A DNA stretch of 64,000 bases from an uncultured Clostridia bacterium (lineage in GTDB: Bacteria; Bacillota; Clostridia; Peptostreptococcales; Anaerovoracaceae): assembly GCA_934271235.1 (NCBI GenBank), contig CAKQQT010000005.1, positions 1 to 64,000 on the forward strand, written 5' to 3'. Under the pieces are notes generated by a model that did not search any database, was not told the DNA's origin, and saw only the letters and a list, made by a program, of their open reading frames with translations. The position numbers were made by a program, and so were the translations under genes. Positions 32,673 to 40,424 of the stretch are shown here, piece after piece (the first letter of the stretch is position 1; each line of letters starts with the position of its first letter).

Positions 32673-34604
32673 CTAATGGTTTCCCTGTCCGACGTATTTG
32701 AGCAGGCCGCCTGCCTTGAGGATTGCCTTCTGTCTTTCGGAAAAACTGCAGAGCAACGGAATCTTGTCGCCTGTTGTCTCGTCAACCAGCGTCATTTCAC
32801 CGCTGTCCATGCCGGCATAGACGTTTTCGATCCGCAGCACGTCATCCTGATGCAGTTTTTCGTAATCCGCCGGATTTTTGAATGTCAGCGGCATGATACC
32901 TGCGTTGATCAGGTTTGCCACGTGGATTCTCGCGAAGCTCTTCGTAATGACCGCTCTTACGCCCAGATACAGTGGAACCAGCGCCGCATGCTCTCTGGAA
33001 GACCCCTGCCCGTAGTTGCTGCCGCCGACGATGATGCTGGTTCCGGCTGTCTTCGCTCTTTCCGGGAAGGTGGTGTCACAAACCCCGAAGCAGAACTGCG
33101 ACAGGTGTGGAATATTGGAACGGTACGGCAGGATCTTGGAGCCCGCCGGCATGATATGGTCTGTTGTGATATTGTCGCCTACCTTCAGAACCAGTGGTGC
33201 CTGCAGCGTATCTTCCTGCGGCATGCTGTCCGGGAAAGGTTTGATGTTCGGTCCTCTAAGAATTTCGACCTGATTGGCCTCGTCTGCCGGCGCCGGAGCC
33301 AGCACTGCGCTGTCATCGATCTTAAACGCTTCCGGCATCGTAATCTGCGGCATGGTGCCAAGGAGCATCGGATCGGTGATCTCGCCGGTCAAAGCTGCTG
33401 CTACCGCGGTTTCCGGTGATACCAGATATACCTGCCCATCTGCGGTACCGGAACGCCCTTCAAAGTTGCGGTTAAAGGTCCGCAGGGAAACACCGCCGGA
33501 GTTTGGCGAAAAGCCCATGCCGATGCAAGGTCCGCAGGCACATTCCAACACTCTTGCGCCGCTAGCGATGATGTCGGTCAGTGCGCCGCAGTCTGCCAGC
33601 ATTTCCAACACCTGCTTGGAGCCCGGTGATACGGAAAGGCTGACCTCCGGACGGATGGTCTTGCCCTTAAGGAGTGCCGCAACTTTCAGCATATCATACA
33701 ACGAAGAGTTCGTGCAGGAGCCGATGCAGACCTGATCGACCTTCGTTCCCTTCAGGCTTTCCACCGTAACGACGTTGTCCGGGCTGTGCGGGCACGCGAT
33801 CAGTGGTTTCAAGGCGGAAAGATCGATGTCGATCACCTTATCGTACACCGCGTCTGCATCGCTCTTGAGCTCCACATAGGCATCGCCCCTGCCCTCTGCT
33901 TCGAGAAAGGCCTTGGTTACTTCGTCAGAAGGGAAAATCGAAGTCGTGGCGCCCAGCTCTGTCCCCATGTTGGTAATTGTCGCACGTTCCGGTACGGATA
34001 AGGTCTTGATACCCTCGCCGCCCCATTCGATGATCGCGCCGACGCCGCCCTTGACGGACAGGATGCGAAGAATTTCCAAACTGATGTCCTTAGCAGTCAC
34101 GAAATCCCGCAGCTTACCGGTCAGGTTGACCTTATACATTTTCGGCATGGTGATATAGTACGCGCCGCCGCCCATAGCAACCGCTACGTCCAGACCGCCC
34201 GCACCCATGGCGAGCATACCGATGCCGCCGCCGGTCGGCGTATGACTGTCGGAACCGATCAGCGTTTTGCCCGGTTTGCCGAAACGCTCCAAATGTACCT
34301 GATGACAGATGCCGTTGCCCGGTCTGCTGAAGTACAGGCCGTACTTCTTCGCCATAGACTGAATAAATCTGTGGTCATCGGCGTTTTCAAAGCCGGACTG
34401 CAGGGTATTGTGATCGATGTAGGCTACGGAAAGCTCCGTTTTCACTCTCGATACGCCCATGGTTTCGAATTCCAGATATGCCATGGTGCCCGTCGCGTCC
34501 TGTGTCAAAGTCTGGTCGATACGCAGCGCGATCTCGCTGCCCGGCGTCATGTCTCCGCTGACTAAATGTTCTTTGATGATCTTTTGTGCAATTGTAAGTC
34601 CCAT
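32673..34604 (-). CDS. acnA: Aconitate hydratase
   Basis: 643 residues, the shorter single-chain aconitase form. The [4Fe-4S] cysteines lie in CIGSCTNSS and CACGPCIGMGFSPNSGG; the C-terminal swivel domain has GGSNYGQGSSREHAAL. It converts citrate to isocitrate between the citrate synthase and the dehydrogenase of the same operon. It starts three bases after the GntR gene, with GGGAGATG before its ATG. Confidence 0.94.
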   Translation of the reverse strand: MGLTIAQKIIKEHLVSGDMTPGSEIALRIDQTLTQDATGTMAYLEFETMGVSRVKTELSVAYIDHNTLQSGFENADDHRFIQSMAKKYGLYFSRPGNGICHQVHLERFGKPGKTLIGSDSHTPTGGGIGMLAMGAGGLDVAVAMGGGAYYITMPKMYKVNLTGKLRDFVTAKDISLEILRILSVKGGVGAIIEWGGEGIKTLSVPERATITNMGTELGATTSIFPSDEVTKAFLEAEGRGDAYVELKSDADAVYDKVIDIDLSALKPLIACPHSPDNVVTVESLKGTKVDQVCIGSCTNSSLYDMLKVAALLKGKTIRPEVSLSVSPGSKQVLEMLADCGALTDIIASGARVLECACGPCIGMGFSPNSGGVSLRTFNRNFEGRSGTADGQVYLVSPETAVAAALTGEITDPMLLGTMPQITMPEAFKIDDSAVLAPAPADEANQVEILRGPNIKPFPDSMPQEDTLQAPLVLKVGDNITTDHIMPAGSKILPYRSNIPHLSQFCFGVCDTTFPERAKTAGTSIIVGGSNYGQGSSREHAALVPLYLGVRAVITKSFARIHVANLINAGIMPLTFKNPADYEKLHQDDVLRIENVYAGMDSGEMTLVDETTGDKIPLLCSFSERQKAILKAGGLLKYVGQGNH

Positions 34605-34607
34605 ATT

Positions 34608-35252
34608 CTATTCATCTCCCTGCATAATACTTTCATAGGCGTGCTCCACGTGGGTCAGCATCAGCCCTTCAACCTTGGCAGCGTCGCGTTCGCGAATCGC
34701 CTCAAAAATGTCCCGATGTTCTTCCACAGAATGCAGAATTCTTCCTTCATGGCATAGGGAAGCTTGTCGATACTTCATCAGTTTATGGTGAATCGGCGAA
34801 AGGATTGCCCTAAAGATCGGACTGCCGCATTCATCATAGATAATGTCATGGAATTCGGTATCCAGATCTCTGACTTTGTCGGCGTTGTCCTTGCTTGCGT
34901 AAAACTCCTGCTGCTCTAGGATGTCTTTTAACTGCGCAATGCCGTGCTCGCTGATATTTTTGGCCGCCATGGTCGTCGCAATGACTTCCAGCTTCCGTTT
35001 TACCACAAACATATCTTTGACATCGTTCTCGGTAATGCCGAGTACAACCGTCCCTGCCGGAGAATCTCCGATCAAAAGATCGTTTTCCAGTTTAGCAAGC
35101 GCCTCCCGGATCGGGGTCCTGCTGACGCCCAGTTCTTCCGAAAGCTTGCTTTCGCTGATGATCTCTCCTTTCGCATAGACACCGTTTAAGATATTGCTCT
35201 CGATCCTTTCGTACACCTGGTTTGCCAGAGATATCGTTTTATAATCAATCAT
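34608..35252 (-). CDS. GntR-family regulator (FadR subfamily)
   Basis: 214 residues. Winged helix at about 10-75 (LANQVYERIESNILNGVYAKGEIISESKLSEELGVSRTPIREAL), then an all-helical FCD effector domain with the metal-ligand pattern D...E..H...H (TEFHDIIYDE, SPIHHKLMKY, EEHRDIFEAI). Encoded inside the citrate synthase operon, it most likely represses it; a GTATAC-type palindrome sits on the operon promoter. Effector could be citrate or 2-oxoglutarate; not determined. Confidence 0.88.
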   Translation of the reverse strand: MIDYKTISLANQVYERIESNILNGVYAKGEIISESKLSEELGVSRTPIREALAKLENDLLIGDSPAGTVVLGITENDVKDMFVVKRKLEVIATTMAAKNISEHGIAQLKDILEQQEFYASKDNADKVRDLDTEFHDIIYDECGSPIFRAILSPIHHKLMKYRQASLCHEGRILHSVEEHRDIFEAIRERDAAKVEGLMLTHVEHAYESIMQGDE

Positions 35253-35266
35253 TGCGTTTGTCCTTT

Positions 35267-36637
35267 CTATTTGATCCCCTGCGCCTGCAGCTCAGCGATC
35301 TTCTGTTCCATCTCTCCTGTCGAAAGACTGGTGGTCCTGCCGTCCGCATACATTTCGTCCACCCATTCTTTCAACGCCTTTACCAGTTCGTCATCTTTGG
35401 TCAGTTTTTCGCTGCCGGTCAGGCGATAGTGCTCGTTCATCCAATAAGCGATGCCGGCCAGACCGGAGGTTTTGCTGACGGATACGCCCGGCGCGCGGTT
35501 AAGGATCTTGGTCGTGTTGAAAATATTATAGATTTCTTCGTCTTTCATCAGGCCGTCCGCGTGAATGCCGGCTTTGGTGACGTTGAAGTTCTCGCCTACA
35601 AACGGGGTCATCGGCGGAATGTCATAGCCGATCTCGCGCTTGAAATAATCGGCGATCTCCGTCACCACGGTCGGGTCCATGCCGTCAAGGGATCCTTTCA
35701 GCGAGGCGTACTCAAAGACCATTGCTTCCAGCGGCACATTGCCGGTCCGTTCACCGATGCCGAGCAGGGAACAGTTGACCGCGCAGGCGCCGTACAGCCA
35801 CGCGGTGGTCGCGTTGGCAACCGCTTTATAGAAATCATTGTGGCCGTGCCATTCAAGCATTTCGCTCGGTACACCCGCGTAGTGCTGCAGACCGTAGATA
35901 ATGCCGGCAACGCTGCGCGGAAGCGCCGCGCCGGAATACGGAACGCCGTATCCCATCGTATCGCAGGCCCGGATCTTGACCGGAATGCCGACTTCAGCCG
36001 AAAGCTTCATGATCTCATTGACAAACGGTACGACAAAGCCGTAAAAGTCTGCTCTTGTAATATCCTCCAGATGGCAGCGCGGTACGACGCCGGCTTCAAA
36101 CGCGTCCCGGATGGTTTCCATATAGAAATCCACCGCCTGTCTTCTGGTCATGTTCATCTTCTTGAAAATATGATAATCGCTGCAGGATACCAGAATGCCG
36201 GTCTCCTTGATACCCAGTTCTTTGACCATCTGAAAGTCTTTTTTCTGCGCGCGGATCCAGGTCGTGATCTCCGGAAACTTGTAGCCCAGCGACATACACT
36301 GATCGATCGCGTCGCGGTCTTTTTGGGTATAAATGAAAAATTCCGACTGGCGGATCAGCCCGTAAGAACCGCCGAGCCGTGCCAGCAGTTTATACAGATC
36401 CACGATCTGTTTGACCGTATACGGCGCCATGGACTGCTGTCCGTCACGGAACGAGGTATCCGTAATCCATACGTCCTCCGGCATGTTCATCGGCACTCTC
36501 CGATGGTTAAACGCCAGTTTCGGAACTTCTTCATAATTAAACATTTCCCGGTATAAATTCGGTTTTTCCACATCCTGCAGATTGTACTTGTAGATACCCT
36601 GTTCCAGCAAATTGGATTTTTTTGAAATCTCAAGCAT
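35267..36637 (-). CDS. Re-type citrate synthase (homocitrate synthase-like)
   Basis: 456 residues of the DRE-TIM metallolyase family: the opening motif is ITDTSFRDGQQS, metal ligands appear in LEWHGHNDFYKAVAN, and GIGERTGNVPLEAMV follows. The long form with the beginning KSNLLEQGIYKYNL resembles the Re-citrate synthase of Clostridium kluyveri rather than LeuA. Next to aconitase and isocitrate dehydrogenase this is the best reading: oxaloacetate plus acetyl-CoA to citrate, for 2-oxoglutarate and glutamate synthesis in an anaerobe lacking Si-citrate synthase. Confidence 0.88.
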   Translation of the reverse strand: MLEISKKSNLLEQGIYKYNLQDVEKPNLYREMFNYEEVPKLAFNHRRVPMNMPEDVWITDTSFRDGQQSMAPYTVKQIVDLYKLLARLGGSYGLIRQSEFFIYTQKDRDAIDQCMSLGYKFPEITTWIRAQKKDFQMVKELGIKETGILVSCSDYHIFKKMNMTRRQAVDFYMETIRDAFEAGVVPRCHLEDITRADFYGFVVPFVNEIMKLSAEVGIPVKIRACDTMGYGVPYSGAALPRSVAGIIYGLQHYAGVPSEMLEWHGHNDFYKAVANATTAWLYGACAVNCSLLGIGERTGNVPLEAMVFEYASLKGSLDGMDPTVVTEIADYFKREIGYDIPPMTPFVGENFNVTKAGIHADGLMKDEEIYNIFNTTKILNRAPGVSVSKTSGLAGIAYWMNEHYRLTGSEKLTKDDELVKALKEWVDEMYADGRTTSLSTGEMEQKIAELQAQGIK

Positions 36638-36765
36638 ATGACATTACCTCCCTTTTGATTTTGAATGAAATGCCGTCCGAGACAGCTCATACATCTTTTC
36701 TGTTTTTCTTTTTTTCTCTTTTTTCGTCATTCGCTTTCATGCGTTAAATCATTCGTTCTCGAACT

Positions 36766-36779
36766 GTATACAAGTATAC
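36766..36779. promoter_or_regulatory. GntR-type operator overlapping the -10 element
   Basis: GTATACAAGTATAC: two GTATAC half-sites separated by AA, flanked to TGTATACAAGTATACT. The right half-site overlaps the -10 box of the citrate synthase promoter, so a bound protein would block polymerase. The GntR encoded in the operon is the natural candidate. Confidence 0.65.
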
Positions 36780-36801
36780 TTCTATCGTTTTTATCTGTCA
36801 A
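36773..36801 (-). promoter_or_regulatory. Strong SigA promoter of the citrate synthase operon
   Basis: On the minus strand a perfect TTGACA (36796-36801), 17-base spacer and TATACT (36773-36778), 136 bases before the start codon. Confidence 0.82.
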
Positions 36802-36928
36802 CACTTTTTCAAAAATTGTTCAAAAAATGTTTTTCGTATACCGGATACACCGCTTACGACGCGTCCACATGTCGTCTTTCGCACTCTGTTCCTCACACGT
36901 CTTCCACATTCTTTTCCCTGCGGATAAC

Positions 36929-36957
36929 TTGCAAAGTCCTATAAAATGTAGTAAACT
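36929..36957 (+). promoter_or_regulatory. Possible promoter of the cyclodeaminase/creatininase pair
   Basis: TTGCAA (36929-36934) and TAAACT (36952-36957), spacer 17 bases. The transcript would run through repeat E copy 2 in antisense before reaching the gene at 37138, giving a 170-base structured leader. Confidence 0.5.
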
Positions 36958-36974
36958 AGACCTATCATAAGCAG

Positions 36975-37101
36975 ATAGGACAAAAGTGCACATAACGAAA
37001 TCAAAGATTTCTATGTGCACATGGTGCTCATCTATGAGCGCCGCTCCGCAAGGTGCTTTTGTCGTTATTCCGGAAATATCGCATAACGATATTTCCTACA
37101 T
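36975..37101 (-). repeat. Dispersed structured repeat family E, copy 2
   Basis: Reverse complement similar to 20454-20575. Contains the 9-bp hairpin GGAAATATC/GATATTTCC (37072-37096, loop GCATAAC), a GCTCAT/ATGAGC hairpin (37026-37039) and a long stem GTGCACATA-GAAATC against GATTTC-TATGTGCAC (36986-37020). It fills most of the space between the divergent citrate synthase and cyclodeaminase genes. The 500-base gap 36638-37137 otherwise holds only the two promoters. Confidence 0.75.
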
Positions 37102-37137
37102 ACTAAAATAACCGGTTCATACAAGGGGAGGCTGACC

Positions 37138-38151
37138 ATGCAGGAATTTATCATTTTAAATCAGGAAGATATTGCACAGATCTTAACGATGCAGGATGTG
37201 CTTACGGCGGTGGAAAAAGCTTATCGTTACAAGTGCAGCAAGCAAGCGGAACTTTTCCCGCTGGTCTGTCATTCTTTTGAGGATGGTTACGAAGAGTTTG
37301 ATATCAAGAGCGGCAGTGCGGACGGCGCCGGTATTTTCGGCATGAAGCTGGTCAGTGCCTTTGCGCGCAACAGTGATCTGGGGCTCCCGCGGCTGACCGG
37401 TACTATTTTAATTTTTGACCGCAAGACCGGCATGCTTCGGAGTATGATGGACGGCGGCCTGATTACCAATATGCGGACCGGAGCTGCGGGCGGTGTCGGC
37501 TGCCGGGTGCTGGCACGTCCGGAGTCAGAAACCGTTCTGCTCGTCGGGACCGGCGCGCAGGGTCCGATGCTGCTTCGCGCGGTGCTCTCCGTCATGCGGC
37601 AGATCAAGAGGATCCTTGTGATCAATCCGCACACGCCGCAAAAGGCAAAGGCTTTTGCGGAAGATTTTCGTCAGGTCCTTGCCGCGGAATTTCCGCATTT
37701 CGCCTCACACATCACACTGGAAGCCATCGACGATCTGCAAAGCGGATGCAGGCAGGCCGATATGATCCTGACGGCTACTCCGGCACGCACCGGCATCATC
37801 AAAGCCGACTGGATCCGCCCCGGCACACACCTTTCCTGCATCGGTTCAGATATGGAGGGCAAGCAAGAGCTGGAGGAAGCGCTGACTGCCAAAGCGCATG
37901 TTTTCTGCGACGACCTTGCGCAGGTCCTTGCGGTCGGGGAATGTGAAAAAGCAGTGAAAGCAGGCCTGCTTTCACCTGCGGATATCACCGAGATCGGAGA
38001 TGTTCTGCTCGGCAAAGCCGCCGGACGGCAAAATGATGCGGAGATTACGATCTTCGACAGCACCGGCATCGGCTTACAGGATCTTATGACTGCATCTTTC
38101 GTAACCGATCTTGCCGAAGACCGAAACCTTGGTATCCATGCGCAGCTATAA
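37138..38151 (+). CDS. Ornithine cyclodeaminase / mu-crystallin family protein
   Basis: 337 residues. Substrate-side residues K70 (GMKLV) and R113 (NMRTGA), the dinucleotide motif GTGAQG at 137-142 and the catalytic-type D238 in IGSDMEGKQEL are all present. The family includes ornithine cyclodeaminase, alanine dehydrogenase and ketimine reductases, so the exact substrate is open. Start ATG follows GGGGAGG. A creatininase-family gene follows 61 bases later on the same strand, suggesting a joint pathway on a cyclic amide or amino acid. Confidence 0.85.
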   Translation: MQEFIILNQEDIAQILTMQDVLTAVEKAYRYKCSKQAELFPLVCHSFEDGYEEFDIKSGSADGAGIFGMKLVSAFARNSDLGLPRLTGTILIFDRKTGMLRSMMDGGLITNMRTGAAGGVGCRVLARPESETVLLVGTGAQGPMLLRAVLSVMRQIKRILVINPHTPQKAKAFAEDFRQVLAAEFPHFASHITLEAIDDLQSGCRQADMILTATPARTGIIKADWIRPGTHLSCIGSDMEGKQELEEALTAKAHVFCDDLAQVLAVGECEKAVKAGLLSPADITEIGDVLLGKAAGRQNDAEITIFDSTGIGLQDLMTASFVTDLAEDRNLGIHAQL

Positions 38152-38212
38152 CGCAGACGATGAAAAACACAGACAATTCGAGAATCATCAAGAATCATAA
38201 GGAGAAAAAAAT

Positions 38213-38989
38213 ATGAAGACTTATTTACTGGAAGAAATGACTTGGCCCGAGATACAGGCCGCAATGGAAAACGGATATGATACGGTCGTTATTTATGCCG
38301 CGTCCATTGAACAGCACGGACCTGCCCTGCCGGAGATGACCGATACGGTACTCGGCTACGCTGCCGCTGCGGATCTTGCGAAACGTCTCGGCAGCGCTTT
38401 GGCTGCACCTCTGATCCGTCCGGGTCTGTCTGCACATCACATGTGCTTTCCGGGCAGTGTCACCCTGCGGCCGGAAACCTTTCGCGCGGTAGTCGAAGAC
38501 TATATCGCGGCCTATGTGCATCACGGCTTTCAGACGATCGTTCTGGCGTCCTCGCACGGCGGCAACTTCCATGCGCTGGAAGAGATCGCGCAGCAGCAGT
38601 CCGCACAGTATCCTCATGTGCGTATCGTTTGCGGCTGCAGCCTTGAGGAACTGGACGCGGCGCTTGCAGATCTTGAAGTCATTGAGGGGCTCCCCGCCGG
38701 AACCTGCGGCGGTCATGCCTGTGATTGGGAAACTTCCATTATGATGATGCTTGATGAAGATTATGTTCGCAAAGACAAACTGCAGCGTGGTCACGTCGGT
38801 GTTCTTACAGAAGAATTGCTTCGTCGTTTCTTTGAAGACGGAGTCAAGTCCGTCAGCGAGATCGGTGTCATGGGCGATCCAACCGGCGCGAACGCCGCAC
38901 GCGGCATCCGTTACTTCCAATACCTTCAGGATCTGCAGGAAAAAGCCGTCCGTAAGCATATTCTGGAATGGGATGTCAAAAACAAATAA
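38213..38989 (+). CDS. Creatininase-family amidohydrolase
   Basis: 258 residues. Metal-binding residues of the family are visible: E33 and H35 in SIEQHG, D44 in EMTDT and H115 in SSHGGN; a conserved acidic residue follows in the CGGHACDWETS region. Members open cyclic amides (creatinine) or act in cofactor maturation. Start ATG follows AAGGAG. Downstream of the cyclodeaminase-family gene; the pair probably shares a transcript. Substrate not determined. Confidence 0.85.
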   Translation: MKTYLLEEMTWPEIQAAMENGYDTVVIYAASIEQHGPALPEMTDTVLGYAAAADLAKRLGSALAAPLIRPGLSAHHMCFPGSVTLRPETFRAVVEDYIAAYVHHGFQTIVLASSHGGNFHALEEIAQQQSAQYPHVRIVCGCSLEELDAALADLEVIEGLPAGTCGGHACDWETSIMMMLDEDYVRKDKLQRGHVGVLTEELLRRFFEDGVKSVSEIGVMGDPTGANAARGIRYFQYLQDLQEKAVRKHILEWDVKNK

Positions 38990-39064
38990 AAAAAATTTGT
39001 TTTTTCGCAAAAAAAGCTACGAAAAACAGCAAAAGTATGCTATACTATTCAAGCAGGCTTTTGT

Positions 39065-39139
39065 GGACCATTAGCTCAACGGATAGAGTAGCGCTCTCCG
39101 AAGGCGTTGATCGGGGTTCGATTCCCCGATGGTTCACCA
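39065..39139 (+). tRNA. tRNA-Arg (CCG)
   Basis: 75 bases with encoded CCA. Acceptor GGACCAT pairs with ATGGTTC; D arm GCTC/GAGT; anticodon loop CTCCGAA gives CCG; T arm CGGGG-TTCGATT-CCCCG. The anticodon stem contains two G-U pairs, slightly weak. A TATACTATTCAAG promoter segment lies just upstream (39042-39054). Confidence 0.92.
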
Positions 39140-39143
39140 ACTC

Positions 39144-39179
39144 AAAAACCGCAGGATTTTAGGATCACTGCGGTTTTTT
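39144..39179 (+). terminator. Terminator of tRNA-Arg
   Basis: AAAAACCGCAG and CTGCGGTTTTT form an 11-bp stem with T tail, directly after the tRNA. The rest of the 285-base gap to 39424 shows no gene; a short imperfect repeat of CCAATTG-TTAATGG stands at 39363-39406. Confidence 0.88.
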
Positions 39180-39424
39180 ATGTATTTCTTTATATCGTTT
39201 CTGCTCCTTTGCATAGCTTTCATAGCTTTTCCCAGCGTTTCCCAGCATTTCTTGGAGTTTCGAGGTTTTTTGTATTGCTGCATGCCGGCGACATATCGGT
39301 GCGTCGCCACGGGCATTTTTGGAAGCCGCGGTGCAGAGGGAAAATGTCTGAATGGATAATGGCCAATTGTTTAATGGTAGATGTCCAATTGGTTAATGGA
39401 TCATGCTAAGCAATACCTCAGCGC

Positions 39425-40315
39425 CTACTTATCCTCTCCCATATCGGTAAAGCCTTTGCCCTCTCCCCATACGGTGTTGACCTGCAGGATCGTGACGAAC
39501 GCCTGCGGATCGTTCTCCAGAAGATACTTCTTGATGACCATGCTTTCACGCGGAGAGCAGAGGACGACCAGCTGCTTGCGGTGCGTTCCGGTATATTCGC
39601 CTACGATGTCGTAGCTGGAAACACCGCGGCGGATTTCATGCATGATATAATCTGCCGCTTCTTTCCCGGCGGAAGTGATGATCTGCATCTGCACGATCTT
39701 GGTCTCAAAGCCGTACATGATAAAGTCTACGACTTTGGAAGCGATGATCTGGGTGACCAGCGCATAAAGCGCGATGTTGCGTCCGAAGATAAACGCCGAG
39801 ATCACGATGATCGTGCAGTCCAGCACCAGCAGGATCCGACTGATATCCACCTGCGGCATCCATTTTTTCTTGATGATCTTGGCGATTGACTCGGTACCGC
39901 AGAACGAATAGCCGCGCCAAAAAACGAAACCGTTGCAGGCGCCTGCAAAAATGCCGCAGAAGATCGCCGCAAGCAGCAGGTCTTTTTGTTCCAGCAGCTG
40001 GAAGTCGAAACGTTCAAACACAAACAGGATCGCCGGATACAGCAGGGTCACGACCAGGACCTTTTTTGCCTCCCGAAAACCCAGCAGGACAATGACCACG
40101 ATCCAGATCACGATCGCCAGCGCGTAATACAGCACCGAAAAGTCCACATTTACATAATTCTGAATGATCCGCACGATACCGGTCAGTCCGCCGCAGGTCA
40201 AACCGTTGGGGATCATGACCGCTGTGGTCGAGAACGCGCCGATGGCACAGCCGATCACCAAAAAGAGCATGTCGGCAATGGTCCGTTTTATATGCAGATT
40301 TTTTTCTTTTTCCAT
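39425..40315 (-). CDS. YitT-family membrane protein (DUF161 + DUF2179)
   Basis: 296 residues from the ATG at 40315 behind AAGGAAG; the longer frame runs into the methyltransferase gene. Five to six membrane segments in the first 200 residues (including IPNGLTCGGLTGI) are followed by a soluble DUF2179 domain (about 215-290; RRGVSSYDIVGEYTGTHRKQLVVLCSPRE). The function of YitT proteins is not settled. It lies 110 bases after the methyltransferase gene on the same strand. Confidence 0.88.
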   Translation of the reverse strand: MEKEKNLHIKRTIADMLFLVIGCAIGAFSTTAVMIPNGLTCGGLTGIVRIIQNYVNVDFSVLYYALAIVIWIVVIVLLGFREAKKVLVVTLLYPAILFVFERFDFQLLEQKDLLLAAIFCGIFAGACNGFVFWRGYSFCGTESIAKIIKKKWMPQVDISRILLVLDCTIIVISAFIFGRNIALYALVTQIIASKVVDFIMYGFETKIVQMQIITSAGKEAADYIMHEIRRGVSSYDIVGEYTGTHRKQLVVLCSPRESMVIKKYLLENDPQAFVTILQVNTVWGEGKGFTDMGEDK

Positions 40316-40424
40316 ATCTTCCTTGTTCCTTTCCGAATCTTTGAGCCGGACTCCCGCCGGATGCATAGAAAGCGTCCGCGAACTTGCGATGTCCCAGCCA
40401 TGCAGGATCTGCAGCATGCGGGAT

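Noticed and set aside
35222..36556. 444-codon plus-strand frame opposite the citrate synthase gene
   Set aside because: Shadow of the DRE-TIM enzyme gene; protein has no recognisable motif.
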